From Bacteroidales bacterium (GTDB lineage: Bacteria > Bacteroidota > Bacteroidia > Bacteroidales > UBA7960): a DNA stretch of 11,124 nucleotides. Within the stretch, counting starts at the first letter, position 1, and every line of letters starts with the position of its first letter. This document shows, in pieces, positions 1-7,054 of this stretch. The position numbers and the translations under genes are program-made. The notes under the pieces are model-generated. The model saw only the letters and a program-made list of their open reading frames with translations, was not told the origin of the DNA and did no database searches. The DNA lies in the NCBI GenBank assembly GCA_007131125.1, contig SLRE01000234.1, positions 1 to 11,124 on the forward strand, written 5' to 3'.

Positions 1-60
1 ATGATATTTGGGTTTTTACTGATTTATTACTGGCGTAAAAAAGGAAAAATTTATTATTAA
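1..60 (+). CDS. C-terminal tail of upstream gene, probably a rhomboid protease (partial)
   Basis: Frame 1 is open from the window edge to a TAA at 58-60 and encodes MIFGFLLIYYWRKKGKIYY. This is a hydrophobic helix followed by a basic tail, as at the end of a polytopic membrane protein. The string resembles the last transmembrane helix of rhomboids, where the catalytic HLGG is followed by a GxxFGF-type helix; the complete rhomboid downstream has GGAFWGFIYATML at that place. Tandem rhomboid genes are common in Bacteroidetes, which supports the guess. The catalytic residues lie outside the window, so the identity is inference from 19 residues. The ATG at position 1 is most likely an internal codon. 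Confidence 0.45.
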   Translation: MIFGFLLIYYWRKKGKIYY

Positions 61-130
61 AAAAAGTCAGCAAAATTCAGCTATTAACAGATCCTGGATA
101 AATAAACTGCTGAAAACAAAGGTTTAAGGA

Positions 131-1024
131 ATGCAAAGGTCCATTTTTCAGGAAATTAAAGATTTCTTTTTAAGGGGTTCGATATTGGCGAGGCTTATAG
201 GCATCAACGTTGCGATATTTATTCTTGTCAATCTGGTCCGGGTTTTCTTTTTCCTGCTCAATATTGATGGTGCCGGAGATGCCCTGGGGCATTGGCTTGC
301 GGTATCTTCCAATGTGCATGTTATTCTTCACCGGCCCTGGACTCTCATAACCTACATGTTTCTGCATTTCGACTTTCTCCACATTTTGTTTAACATGATC
401 GTGCTTTATGTCGGGGGAAGGCTTTTTACCGGATTCATCGGTGCCGACAGGCTTACGGGTACCTACCTGATCGGAGGGCTGGTAGGAGCCATTTTCTATG
501 TGGTTTCATTTAATGTTTTTCCCGTTTTTGCAGAAGTGGCTCCCTTTTCCATAGCACTTGGAGCTTCGGCCTCTGTGTTGGCCGTTTTTATTGCCATTGC
601 AGTTTATATGCCCAATTACCAGCTTCCTTTGTTGCTTCTCGGGCGGATCAGGTTAAAGTATATCGCAATTTTCTTTGTTGTTCTGGATATTATCAGCATC
701 GACCAGGGAAACCCCGGCGGACACCTGGCACACCTTGGTGGTGCATTCTGGGGTTTTATTTATGCCACCATGCTTAAAAGCGGCAGAGACCCTGCCCTGG
801 TGCTTGGATTTTATCTTGATAAGTTTGTTGGGCTGTTTCGCCGAAAACCCCGGATGAGGGTGGAATACACCAGGGAAAGGCCTGTTACCGATGAGGAATA
901 CAACCGGCAGCGTGCCGATAGACAGAAAAAAATGGACAAGATCCTGGATAAAATTTCCAAAAGCGGCTATGAGAGTCTGACCAAAGAAGAAAAGGAACTT
1001 CTCTTTAAAATGGGTGACAAGTAA
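131..1024 (+). CDS. Rhomboid family intramembrane serine protease with charged cytosolic tail
   Basis: Rhomboids (family S54) cleave substrate transmembrane segments inside the membrane using a Ser-His dyad. In this 297-residue protein a hydrophobic core of about six helices spans residues 20-215. The helix-2 motif is H79-x4-H84-x3-N88. The nucleophile motif is G144-A-S146-A, and the catalytic histidine is H201 in AHLGG (a second histidine, H198, precedes it). GASA replaces the commoner GxSG, but family variation at the last position is tolerated. Residues 235-297 form a charged, Lys/Arg/Glu-rich tail containing ILDKISKSGYESLTKEEKE, a conserved C-terminal module I recall from Bacteroidetes rhomboids. 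An aagga lies directly before the ATG. The next gene starts 24 nt downstream, so the two are probably cotranscribed. The substrate is unknown. Confidence 0.93.
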   Translation: MQRSIFQEIKDFFLRGSILARLIGINVAIFILVNLVRVFFFLLNIDGAGDALGHWLAVSSNVHVILHRPWTLITYMFLHFDFLHILFNMIVLYVGGRLFTGFIGADRLTGTYLIGGLVGAIFYVVSFNVFPVFAEVAPFSIALGASASVLAVFIAIAVYMPNYQLPLLLLGRIRLKYIAIFFVVLDIISIDQGNPGGHLAHLGGAFWGFIYATMLKSGRDPALVLGFYLDKFVGLFRRKPRMRVEYTRERPVTDEEYNRQRADRQKKMDKILDKISKSGYESLTKEEKELLFKMGDK

Positions 1025-1047
1025 GGCTGCTTTCCAAAGGTTTTCTG

Positions 1048-2190
1048 ATGAAAAGGTCCTGGTTTAAACTATCCCTGTTGGGCAAACTTATTTTTTTTGT
1101 AAATTTTTTCTTTGTATTTCTGTTGATTATCTCTTACCTGGCTTCTTTTACCGGGCCGGATACTCTGTGGCCACTTGCATTTGCAGGCCTGGTTTACCCC
1201 ATTTTGCTGGGTATTAACATTGTAATTGTGCTGGGATGGCTGATTTTTAGAAAAATCCACTTCCTGGTTTCTCTGCTGACCATACTTGCCGGCTTTAGCC
1301 ATGTGCAAAATTTTTTTCAATGGAATGAGCTGAACCGGGAGCTTCCTTCCGGTGGAACCAATATTCATTTGCTCAGCTACAACGTCAGGGTTTTCGACCT
1401 TTACAGCTATGGTCCTTCCTGGGAAATTGACTTTACCAACCGCAACAATATTTTCCGTTACCTTCAGGCCAAAGATTATGATATTCTTTGCTTTCAGGAG
1501 TTTGTGCACGACCGCAGCGGTGAGTTTAAAACCCTGGATACCCTGCCGCATATCCTGAGGGCCCGCCACCATCATTTCGAATATACCAGGTCTTCAAGAA
1601 ATAAAAATTTTTTCGGGCTTGCCACTTTTAGCGCCTATCCTATTGTAAACAAGGGTAAAATTTTGCTGGAAACCCGCTACGGTAATCTTTGCATTTACTC
1701 AGATATTGCAATAGGCAAGGATACCCTGAGAGTATATAATGTGCACCTGGAATCTATTGGTTTGAGTGAGGAGGATTTTCTTTTCCTGGAAAACATGAGC
1801 AACATCATTCAGGCCCCTGAAAAAAATGCATTGACCGAAGGGGGACGGCGTATCCTTGGTCAGCTTAAAACGGCCTTTTTACTGCGGGCACCCCAGGCCC
1901 GCAAAATTGCAGAACATATGGAAACCAGCCCCTACCCTGTTATTCTTGCCGGAGATTTTAATGACACCCCGGCTTCCTACGTTTACCGGGCATTATCGAA
2001 AAACCTGCACGATGCCTTTAGGAGCGGAAGGGGCATTGGACAAACCTATATTGGGGCCATCCCCGGCTTTCGTATTGACTATATTTTGCATTCAGAAGAA
2101 TTTACTGCCTATAATTTCCAAACCGGAACCCGGGAGTATTCCGACCATTACCCAATCAGTACAGTACTTAATTTTCAAACCAAAGAGTAA
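1048..2190 (+). CDS. Membrane-anchored endonuclease/exonuclease/phosphatase-family protein
   Basis: This 380-residue protein has two parts. Residues 10-90 hold about three hydrophobic helices. Residues 105-375 form an endonuclease/exonuclease/phosphatase (EEP, DNase I-like) domain. The metal and catalytic motifs are complete: LSYNV with N112, the metal ligand E151 in LCFQE, H233 in YNVHLE, GDFN at 302-305, D344 in RIDY, and the terminal SDH at 365-367. EEP proteins hydrolyse phosphodiester or phosphomonoester bonds in nucleic acids, phospholipids or inositol phosphates, and these motifs alone do not reveal the substrate. The membrane anchor puts the domain at the inner membrane, but its side is not determined here. 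An aaagg 7 nt upstream supports the ATG. It follows the rhomboid gene by 23 nt, a pairing I recall as common in Bacteroidetes. Confidence 0.9.
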   Translation: MKRSWFKLSLLGKLIFFVNFFFVFLLIISYLASFTGPDTLWPLAFAGLVYPILLGINIVIVLGWLIFRKIHFLVSLLTILAGFSHVQNFFQWNELNRELPSGGTNIHLLSYNVRVFDLYSYGPSWEIDFTNRNNIFRYLQAKDYDILCFQEFVHDRSGEFKTLDTLPHILRARHHHFEYTRSSRNKNFFGLATFSAYPIVNKGKILLETRYGNLCIYSDIAIGKDTLRVYNVHLESIGLSEEDFLFLENMSNIIQAPEKNALTEGGRRILGQLKTAFLLRAPQARKIAEHMETSPYPVILAGDFNDTPASYVYRALSKNLHDAFRSGRGIGQTYIGAIPGFRIDYILHSEEFTAYNFQTGTREYSDHYPISTVLNFQTKE

Positions 2191-2272
2191 TTTATTTAAT
2201 TTCGCTCCGTTTTTTATAAGTAATTTTTTTACAAACAGCATTAGAACCATTCATAATTTAAAAGTTCGTGTA

Positions 2273-2746
2273 ATGAAAAAAACCATTTTAGTTTTTCTGG
2301 CTTTGATTTTAAGCGGTCAGCTTGCCCTGGCGCAGGATTATCAAACGGGAATCGGAGTACGCGGAGGCGTTTTCAGCGGTGTCAGTTTCAAGCATTTTGT
2401 CAGTCCGAACGATGCCGTGGAGGCTGTAGCTGCCTTCCACTTTGGTGGATTGTTTATGGCCGGGATGTACCAGCGCCATGTGATGGCATTTGATGTACCG
2501 GGTCTAAACTGGTATTATGGTGCAGGGGCTCACCTCGGATTTTACGAAGGCAGGGACCGTCCGCGCTGGTTTGATGAACGTGACCGCAATTACGTGGTTT
2601 TTGGGGTAAATGGTGTGGTTGGGATTGAATATAAAATTGAGGAAATCCCGATCTCCATCGGTCTGGACGTAACACCGGCATTGAATATTGTAGATAGATT
2701 CAGGCTTTGGACTGGTGCCGGCCTTACATTGCGTTACGTGTTTTAA
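2273..2746 (+). CDS. Small outer-membrane beta-barrel protein
   Basis: The frame is open from 1856, but the credible start is the ATG at 2273, which gives 157 residues beginning with a textbook signal peptide. This has MKK, a hydrophobic core at 4-14, and ALA-Q near residue 20. The upstream part of the frame only overlaps the EEP gene. The mature part of about 137 residues alternates polar and hydrophobic residues with many Gly and aromatic residues (for example LNWYYGAGAHLGFYEG and IPISIGLDVTPALNI). It ends in LRYVF; a C-terminal Phe is the usual recognition signal for outer-membrane barrel insertion. The size suits an eight-stranded barrel. A weak promoter-like pair (TTTC at 2173, TAATTTCG at 2197) precedes it, so it may have its own transcript. 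A strong terminator follows. The function is unknown. Confidence 0.85.
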   Translation: MKKTILVFLALILSGQLALAQDYQTGIGVRGGVFSGVSFKHFVSPNDAVEAVAAFHFGGLFMAGMYQRHVMAFDVPGLNWYYGAGAHLGFYEGRDRPRWFDERDRNYVVFGVNGVVGIEYKIEEIPISIGLDVTPALNIVDRFRLWTGAGLTLRYVF

Positions 2747-2791
2747 GGAATAATCAGACCTGTTTTCATGGTTTAAGACATAATCTTTTTT

Positions 2792-2828
2792 GGATGGTGG
2801 TCAGGTTTTCGACCGCCATCCTGTTTTT
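2792..2828 (+). terminator. Rho-independent terminator after the outer-membrane protein gene
   Basis: An 11-bp stem (GGATGGTGGTC at 2792-2802 with GACCGCCATCC at 2811-2821, one G:T wobble) encloses an 8-nt loop. It is followed by TGTTTTT. It lies 45 nt after the stop codon and separates this transcript from uvrB. Confidence 0.88.
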
Positions 2829-2855
2829 CCCACAGGAATTTTGCCACAGGCTTTT

Positions 2856-2887
2856 GTTGATGCCTCAAAGTATTGTTGCTATTTTTG
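2856..2887 (+). promoter_or_regulatory. Bacteroidetes-type promoter of uvrB
   Basis: TATTTTTG at 2880-2887 matches the TAnnTTTG -7 element exactly. GTTG at 2856-2859, with a 20-nt spacer, fits the -33 TTTG element with one mismatch. The predicted transcript start is near 2894, only about 9 nt before the uvrB ATG, so the mRNA would be almost leaderless. The position just after the upstream terminator supports the call. Confidence 0.6.
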
Positions 2888-2902
2888 TACAAAACAACCC
2901 CC

Positions 2903-4930
2903 ATGGCCTTTAAGCTTATTTCGGATTTTTCTCCTACGGGTGACCAGCCTGAAGCCATTGCCGAACTGGCAAAAGGCCTGGAAATGGGTGTGCCTTTCCA
3001 GACCCTTCTTGGGGTTACAGGAAGCGGAAAAACCTTTACCATTGCCAATGTTGTGGAGAAGGTTCAGCGTCCTACCCTGGTGCTGAGCCACAACAAAACC
3101 CTGGCTGCCCAGCTTTATGGAGAGTTCAAAGCTTTTTTCCCCGAAAATGCAGTGGAGTATTTTGTTTCCTATTACGATTATTATCAGCCCGAAGCCTATC
3201 TGCCTACCACAAACACCTATATTGAAAAGGACCTTTCAATAAATGACGAAATAGAAAAGTTAAGGCTTAGCGCCAGCAGCGCCCTGTTATCAGGCAGGCG
3301 CGATGTGATTGTGGTCAGTTCGGTTTCCTGTATTTATGGAATTGGCAATCCTGATGATTTTAATGCCAACATCATCCGGCTTACCAAAGGGGATATAATT
3401 CCCCGCAACAAGCTCTTGCACCGGCTGGTAGGAAGCCTTTACAGCCGGACAACCATAGAGTTTACAAGGGGCAACTTTCGCGTGAAGGGAGATACGGTGG
3501 ACGTGTTTCCTGCTTATTCTGATACGGCTTTTCGTATCCTTTTCTGGGGGGATGAAATTGAATCCCTGGAATCTTTTGATCCCGAGAGCGGGAAAAAAAT
3601 CAGGGATTTTGAACACATTGCCATTTATCCTGCCAATTTGTTTGTTACCAGTCAAAGGCGGATGCAGTCCGCCATCCGACAAATACAGGATGACATGGTA
3701 AAACAGGTTGTGTTTTTTAAAGACAATGGAAAAGACCTTGAGGCCAAGCGCCTGGAAGACCGGGTGAATTACGATCTGGAAATGATCCGTGAGCTGGGCT
3801 ATTGTTCGGGTATTGAAAATTACTCCCGTTACTTTGACGGGCGAAGGCCCGGTACGCGGCCATTTTGCCTTCTGGATTATTTTCCGGAAGACTTTCTGAT
3901 GGTTGTTGACGAAAGCCACGTGACCATACCCCAGGTTCATGCCATGTATGGTGGGGATTTTTCACGCAAGCAAAACCTGGTTGAATATGGCTTCCGGCTT
4001 CCGGCGGCCCTTGACAACCGCCCGCTAAAATTTGATGAGTTTGAAAGCCTCATGCACCAGGTGATCTTTGTAAGTGCCACCCCGGCCGATTATGAACTGG
4101 AAAAAAGCGAGGGAGTTGTTGTAGAGCAGTTGATAAGGCCTACCGGCCTGCTGGAGCCTGCCATTGATGTGCGCCCAAGCCTAAACCAGATAGATGATTT
4201 GCTGGAAGAGATAAATCAGCGCACCGGGCAGGATGAAAGGGTTCTGGTAACCACCCTGACAAAACGGATGACCGAAGAGCTGGCCAAATACCTCAACAAT
4301 GCCGGCATCAAATGCCGTTATATCCATTCCGATGTGGATACCCTGGAAAGGGTGGAAATCCTCCGGGATTTGCGTCTTGGCAATATTGATGTGCTCATTG
4401 GGGTCAACCTGTTAAGGGAAGGGCTTGACCTTCCGGAAGTATCCCTTGTGGCCATATTGGATGCAGATAAGGAAGGGTTTTTGCGGTCGGAGCGTTCATT
4501 AATCCAGACCAGTGGAAGGGCTGCCCGAAACCTGAACAGCAAGGTGATCATGTACGCTGACAAAATAACCCGTTCCATGCAGATCACCATTGATGAGACC
4601 AACAGGAAGCGGGAAAAACAACTGAAGTATAACGAGGCCAACAACATCACCCCTGCCCAGATCAGAAAGTCGGTGGAAGCCATTCACGGACAGACATCCG
4701 TTGCCGACAGGAAACTGAAAGAAGAAAAAGTTTACGTAGAGAAAGAGGATGTGGATATAGCTGCGGATCCTGTGGTAAAGTATATGGGCAAAGAACAATT
4801 GCAAAAAGCCATCAACCGAAGTCGCAAACAAATGGAGAAAGCTGCCAAAGAGCTGGATTTTGTGCAGGCTGCCAAATGGAGGGATGAGTTGTTTGCCCTG
4901 GAAAAAATATTCAAAGAAAGATTTTTATAA
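2903..4930 (+). CDS. uvrB: Excinuclease ABC subunit B (UvrB)
   Basis: UvrB is the central helicase-like subunit of nucleotide excision repair. It receives damaged DNA from UvrA, verifies the lesion with a beta-hairpin, and recruits UvrC for incision. The 675 residues match the usual family length. Visible features are Walker A GVTGSGKT at 37-44, the damage-probing beta-hairpin around 90-110 (YYDYYQPEAYLP), the DESH box at 336-339, SATP at 391-394, motif VI QTSGRAARN at 535-543, and a C-terminal UVR motif at about 633-668 that binds UvrC. I chose the ATG at 2903 because the family begins with F-x-L-x-S-x-F-x-P-x-G-D-Q-P close to the N-terminus. The ATG at 2873 would add ten residues and would overlap the promoter. 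The M23 protein gene follows after 12 nt, so cotranscription is likely. Confidence 0.98.
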   Translation: MAFKLISDFSPTGDQPEAIAELAKGLEMGVPFQTLLGVTGSGKTFTIANVVEKVQRPTLVLSHNKTLAAQLYGEFKAFFPENAVEYFVSYYDYYQPEAYLPTTNTYIEKDLSINDEIEKLRLSASSALLSGRRDVIVVSSVSCIYGIGNPDDFNANIIRLTKGDIIPRNKLLHRLVGSLYSRTTIEFTRGNFRVKGDTVDVFPAYSDTAFRILFWGDEIESLESFDPESGKKIRDFEHIAIYPANLFVTSQRRMQSAIRQIQDDMVKQVVFFKDNGKDLEAKRLEDRVNYDLEMIRELGYCSGIENYSRYFDGRRPGTRPFCLLDYFPEDFLMVVDESHVTIPQVHAMYGGDFSRKQNLVEYGFRLPAALDNRPLKFDEFESLMHQVIFVSATPADYELEKSEGVVVEQLIRPTGLLEPAIDVRPSLNQIDDLLEEINQRTGQDERVLVTTLTKRMTEELAKYLNNAGIKCRYIHSDVDTLERVEILRDLRLGNIDVLIGVNLLREGLDLPEVSLVAILDADKEGFLRSERSLIQTSGRAARNLNSKVIMYADKITRSMQITIDETNRKREKQLKYNEANNITPAQIRKSVEAIHGQTSVADRKLKEEKVYVEKEDVDIAADPVVKYMGKEQLQKAINRSRKQMEKAAKELDFVQAAKWRDELFALEKIFKERFL

Positions 4931-4942
4931 ATACAATCACCA

Positions 4943-5626
4943 ATGGAACTTCAGGAATTGTTGAAAAAGTACCGGGATCAATATAAACCCATGTTTAAGC
5001 CCGACCTGGACAAGACAAATACTTTTTTCCTGGATTTTTCAGGCCGCAATAAGGATTTGGAGGCTTTGGAATTTTCCGATACCCTGCTGCTGGATAACTA
5101 TGTTTTCAGTAAGCTCAATAGCAATGGCGCCATTTACGGATATGGGGGCTACATGGAAAACCGGGAAGTTTACAAAAGAAGCCCCTTGTTTGCTGGCTCG
5201 CAGAAAAAAGCCCGGAGCATTCACCTGGGTATTGATGTGTGGACCGAAAGCGGCAAGGAGGTTTACCTTCCCCTTGACGGCATGGTGCACAGTTTTCAGA
5301 ACAACAAACAGTTCGGGGATTATGGACCTACCATTATCATGCAGCATGAGCTCGAAGGGATTGTTTTCTATACTCTCTATGGTCATCTTGACATGGATTC
5401 TCTGAATGGACTGGAAGAGGGTAAACCTTTTAAAGCCGGAGAATTGCTTTGCCGGGTGGGAAGCTTTCCCGTAAACGGGGACTGGCCGCCTCACCTTCAT
5501 TTTCAAATAACCGGGGATTTAATGGGTAACAAAGGTGATTTTCCCGGGGTATGCCTGGAAGAAGAAAAAGAGTATTACCGCAAAATCTGCCCCGACCCGG
5601 GCATCTTTTTCCCAAAATTAAGCTGA
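4943..5626 (+). CDS. Cytosolic M23-family (LytM-fold) metallopeptidase-like protein
   Basis: This 227-residue protein contains an M23 (LytM/lysostaphin-type) domain at about 90-190 with intact zinc motifs: H94-LGI-D98, YGH with H148, and H184-L-H186. M23 enzymes usually cut peptidoglycan cross-bridges outside the cytoplasm. This one has no signal peptide, lipobox or transmembrane helix, since the N-terminus is charged. The stretch from SIHLGID through WPPHLHFQI, GDFPGVC and CPDP resembles, from memory, the central M23 domain of large cytosolic proteins that join an aminoglycoside-phosphotransferase-like kinase, M23 and a class III aminotransferase. A cytosolic, non-cell-wall role is therefore plausible but unproven. 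It follows uvrB by 12 nt with no Shine-Dalgarno sequence. No hairpin terminator is seen after it. Confidence 0.87.
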   Translation: MELQELLKKYRDQYKPMFKPDLDKTNTFFLDFSGRNKDLEALEFSDTLLLDNYVFSKLNSNGAIYGYGGYMENREVYKRSPLFAGSQKKARSIHLGIDVWTESGKEVYLPLDGMVHSFQNNKQFGDYGPTIIMQHELEGIVFYTLYGHLDMDSLNGLEEGKPFKAGELLCRVGSFPVNGDWPPHLHFQITGDLMGNKGDFPGVCLEEEKEYYRKICPDPGIFFPKLS

Positions 5627-5659
5627 ATTTTTTAGGCTAAAGGATTTAAAAAAAATACC

Positions 5660-5667
5660 TATTTTTG
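5660..5667 (+). promoter_or_regulatory. Promoter -7 element of the alpha-oxoamine synthase gene
   Basis: TATTTTTG matches TAnnTTTG exactly and is followed by CCGCC. No good TTTG lies 19-21 nt upstream; the nearest T-rich stretch is at 5628-5633. The predicted start near 5674 gives a leader of about 74 nt before the GTG codon. I see no convincing stable structure in that leader. Confidence 0.45.
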
Positions 5668-5747
5668 CCGCCAAAGCCTGTAGCCCCAAATCAGGAAAAA
5701 AAGAGTTATCGGGCATTAAAATTTACCAATAGAAAAAATAGTTAGCT

Positions 5748-6998
5748 GTGGACGTATTTAAAAAAACGACAAATAATATGGGCCCTTTGGGCCAGTTCGC
5801 CAGTCAGGTTCATGGTTACTGGACATTCCCCAAGCTGGAAGGTGACATTTCTACCCGCATGAAGTTTCGGGGAAAAGAAAAGCTCGTATGGAGTCTTAAT
5901 AACTACCTTGGACTGGCCAATCATCCCGAAGTCCGTAAAGCAGATGCAGAGGCTTCTGCACAGTATGGCCTGGCCCTTCCGATGGGTGCACGTATGATGT
6001 CGGGCCAAACCGACCTTCATGAGCAACTGGAGCAGGAGCTGGCTGATTTTGTCGGAAAAGAATCTGCCTATTTGCTAAATTACGGTTACCAGGGAATGGT
6101 ATCAATTATTGATTCGCTGGTAGACCGCAAGGATGTTATTGTTTATGATTCGGAGTCGCATGCATGCATTATTGACGGGGTAAGACTCCACATGGGCAAA
6201 CGTTTTGTGTATCCGCACAACAACATTGAAAACCTGCGCAAACAGCTGGAGCGGGCTACAAAAATCTGCAAGGAAACCGGTGGAGGAATACTGGTCATTA
6301 CCGAAGGTGTTTTTGGCATGTCGGGCGATTTGGGCAAGCTCGATGAAATTGCAGCCCTGAAAAAGGAGTTTTCCTTCAGGTTGCTGGTAGATGATGCCCA
6401 TGGCTTTGGTACCATGGGAAAAACCGGCGCCGGAGTGGGTGAATACCTCGGAGTGCAGGATAAGATTGATGTATATTTCGGGACTTTTGCCAAGTCTGTG
6501 GCTTCTATAGGTGCTTTTGTAGCTGCCCCCAAAGAAGTGATTGTTTACCTGATGTACAACATGCGCAGCCAGATTTTTGCCAAATCTTTGCCCATGCCTC
6601 TGGTTGTGGGTGCCCTGAAAAGGCTGGAGCTGATTCGTAACCATCCTGAATTGCGTGACCAGCTTTGGGTAATCGCCAATGCCTTGCAGAAAGGATTGAA
6701 AGACCGGGGGTTTAACATCGGCAATACACAATCGCCAGTTACCCCGGTATTCTTAAATGGCGGACCCCAGGAAGGCGCCAACCTTGCCCACGATTTGAGA
6801 GAAAACTTTAACATCTTCTGTTCAGTGGTCACCTATCCGGTTGTACCCAAGGGGGTTATCATTATCCGGCTTATTCCCACGGCCATTCACACCCTTGAGG
6901 ATGTAAACTATACCCTGGAAGCATTTTCGAAAATTAAAGAAAAACTTGATGCAGGAAAGTATTCCTGTGATAAGTTTGCCGATGTGAAAACTTCCTGA
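5748..6998 (+). CDS. Alpha-oxoamine synthase-family PLP enzyme (serine palmitoyltransferase/KBL-like)
   Basis: This family condenses an acyl-CoA with an amino acid and loses CO2 (or makes 2-amino-3-ketobutyrate). Members include serine palmitoyltransferase, AONS (BioF), KBL and cysteate acyltransferase of sulfonolipid synthesis. The 416 residues have the family length. PLP-site residues are present: H138 (cofactor stacking) in SESHAC, D215 and H218 in VDDAH, Schiff-base K249 in GTFAKS, and the carboxylate-binding R374 in IIIRLIPTAIHT. SNNYLGL-type and GARMMSGQ motifs are present as well. I chose the GTG at 5748 because the resulting MDVF...NNMGPLGQ start resembles Bacteroidetes homologues; the first ATG is at 5778. 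No biotin genes adjoin it. A sphingoid, sulfonolipid or amino-ketone product is possible, but the substrate cannot be read from the sequence. Confidence 0.9.
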   Translation: MDVFKKTTNNMGPLGQFASQVHGYWTFPKLEGDISTRMKFRGKEKLVWSLNNYLGLANHPEVRKADAEASAQYGLALPMGARMMSGQTDLHEQLEQELADFVGKESAYLLNYGYQGMVSIIDSLVDRKDVIVYDSESHACIIDGVRLHMGKRFVYPHNNIENLRKQLERATKICKETGGGILVITEGVFGMSGDLGKLDEIAALKKEFSFRLLVDDAHGFGTMGKTGAGVGEYLGVQDKIDVYFGTFAKSVASIGAFVAAPKEVIVYLMYNMRSQIFAKSLPMPLVVGALKRLELIRNHPELRDQLWVIANALQKGLKDRGFNIGNTQSPVTPVFLNGGPQEGANLAHDLRENFNIFCSVVTYPVVPKGVIIIRLIPTAIHTLEDVNYTLEAFSKIKEKLDAGKYSCDKFADVKTS

Positions 6999-7020
6999 AA
7001 GAAAAACCAGTAGATTCACG

Positions 7021-7054
7021 ACCGGGTAGTTTTAATAGGCTGCCCGGTTTTTTT
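7021..7054 (+). terminator. Rho-independent terminator of the alpha-oxoamine synthase gene
   Basis: A 9-bp stem (ACCGGGTAG at 7021-7029 with CTGCCCGGT at 7040-7048, one wobble) has a 10-nt loop and is followed by a run of seven Ts at 7048-7054. It works on the plus strand only; there is no T-run on the other side. Its T-run contains two bases of the TAA stop of the convergent Hpt gene. Confidence 0.88.

Noticed and set aside
89..952. A 14-nt exact repeat, AGATCCTGGATAAA, at 89-102 and 939-952, which might hint at a rhomboid-tail remnant upstream of the rhomboid gene.
   Set aside because: One 14-nt match in an 11-kb window of this composition is within chance expectation, and flanking bases do not match. 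The possible QILDK reading is too short to support duplication.
2173..2204. A promoter-like pair TTTC/TAATTTCG before the outer-membrane protein gene.
   Set aside because: Both elements have a mismatch and the region is AT-rich. It is mentioned with the gene but is too weak to list alone.
1856..2272. Extension of the outer-membrane protein frame back to 1856.
   Set aside because: This part runs out of frame over the well-supported EEP domain and would bury the signal peptide inside the protein.
2873..2902. A longer uvrB start at 2873 adding ten residues.
   Set aside because: The extra residues overlap the promoter and do not fit the family N-terminus, which starts just before F-x-L-x-S-x-F.
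3290..3940. A 216-codon open frame on the minus strand inside uvrB.
   Set aside because: It is fully antisense to conserved UvrB motifs and has no recognisable domain or start signal.
6102..6731. A 209-codon minus-strand open frame inside the alpha-oxoamine synthase gene.
   Set aside because: It is antisense to the catalytic core, with no domain or promoter of its own.
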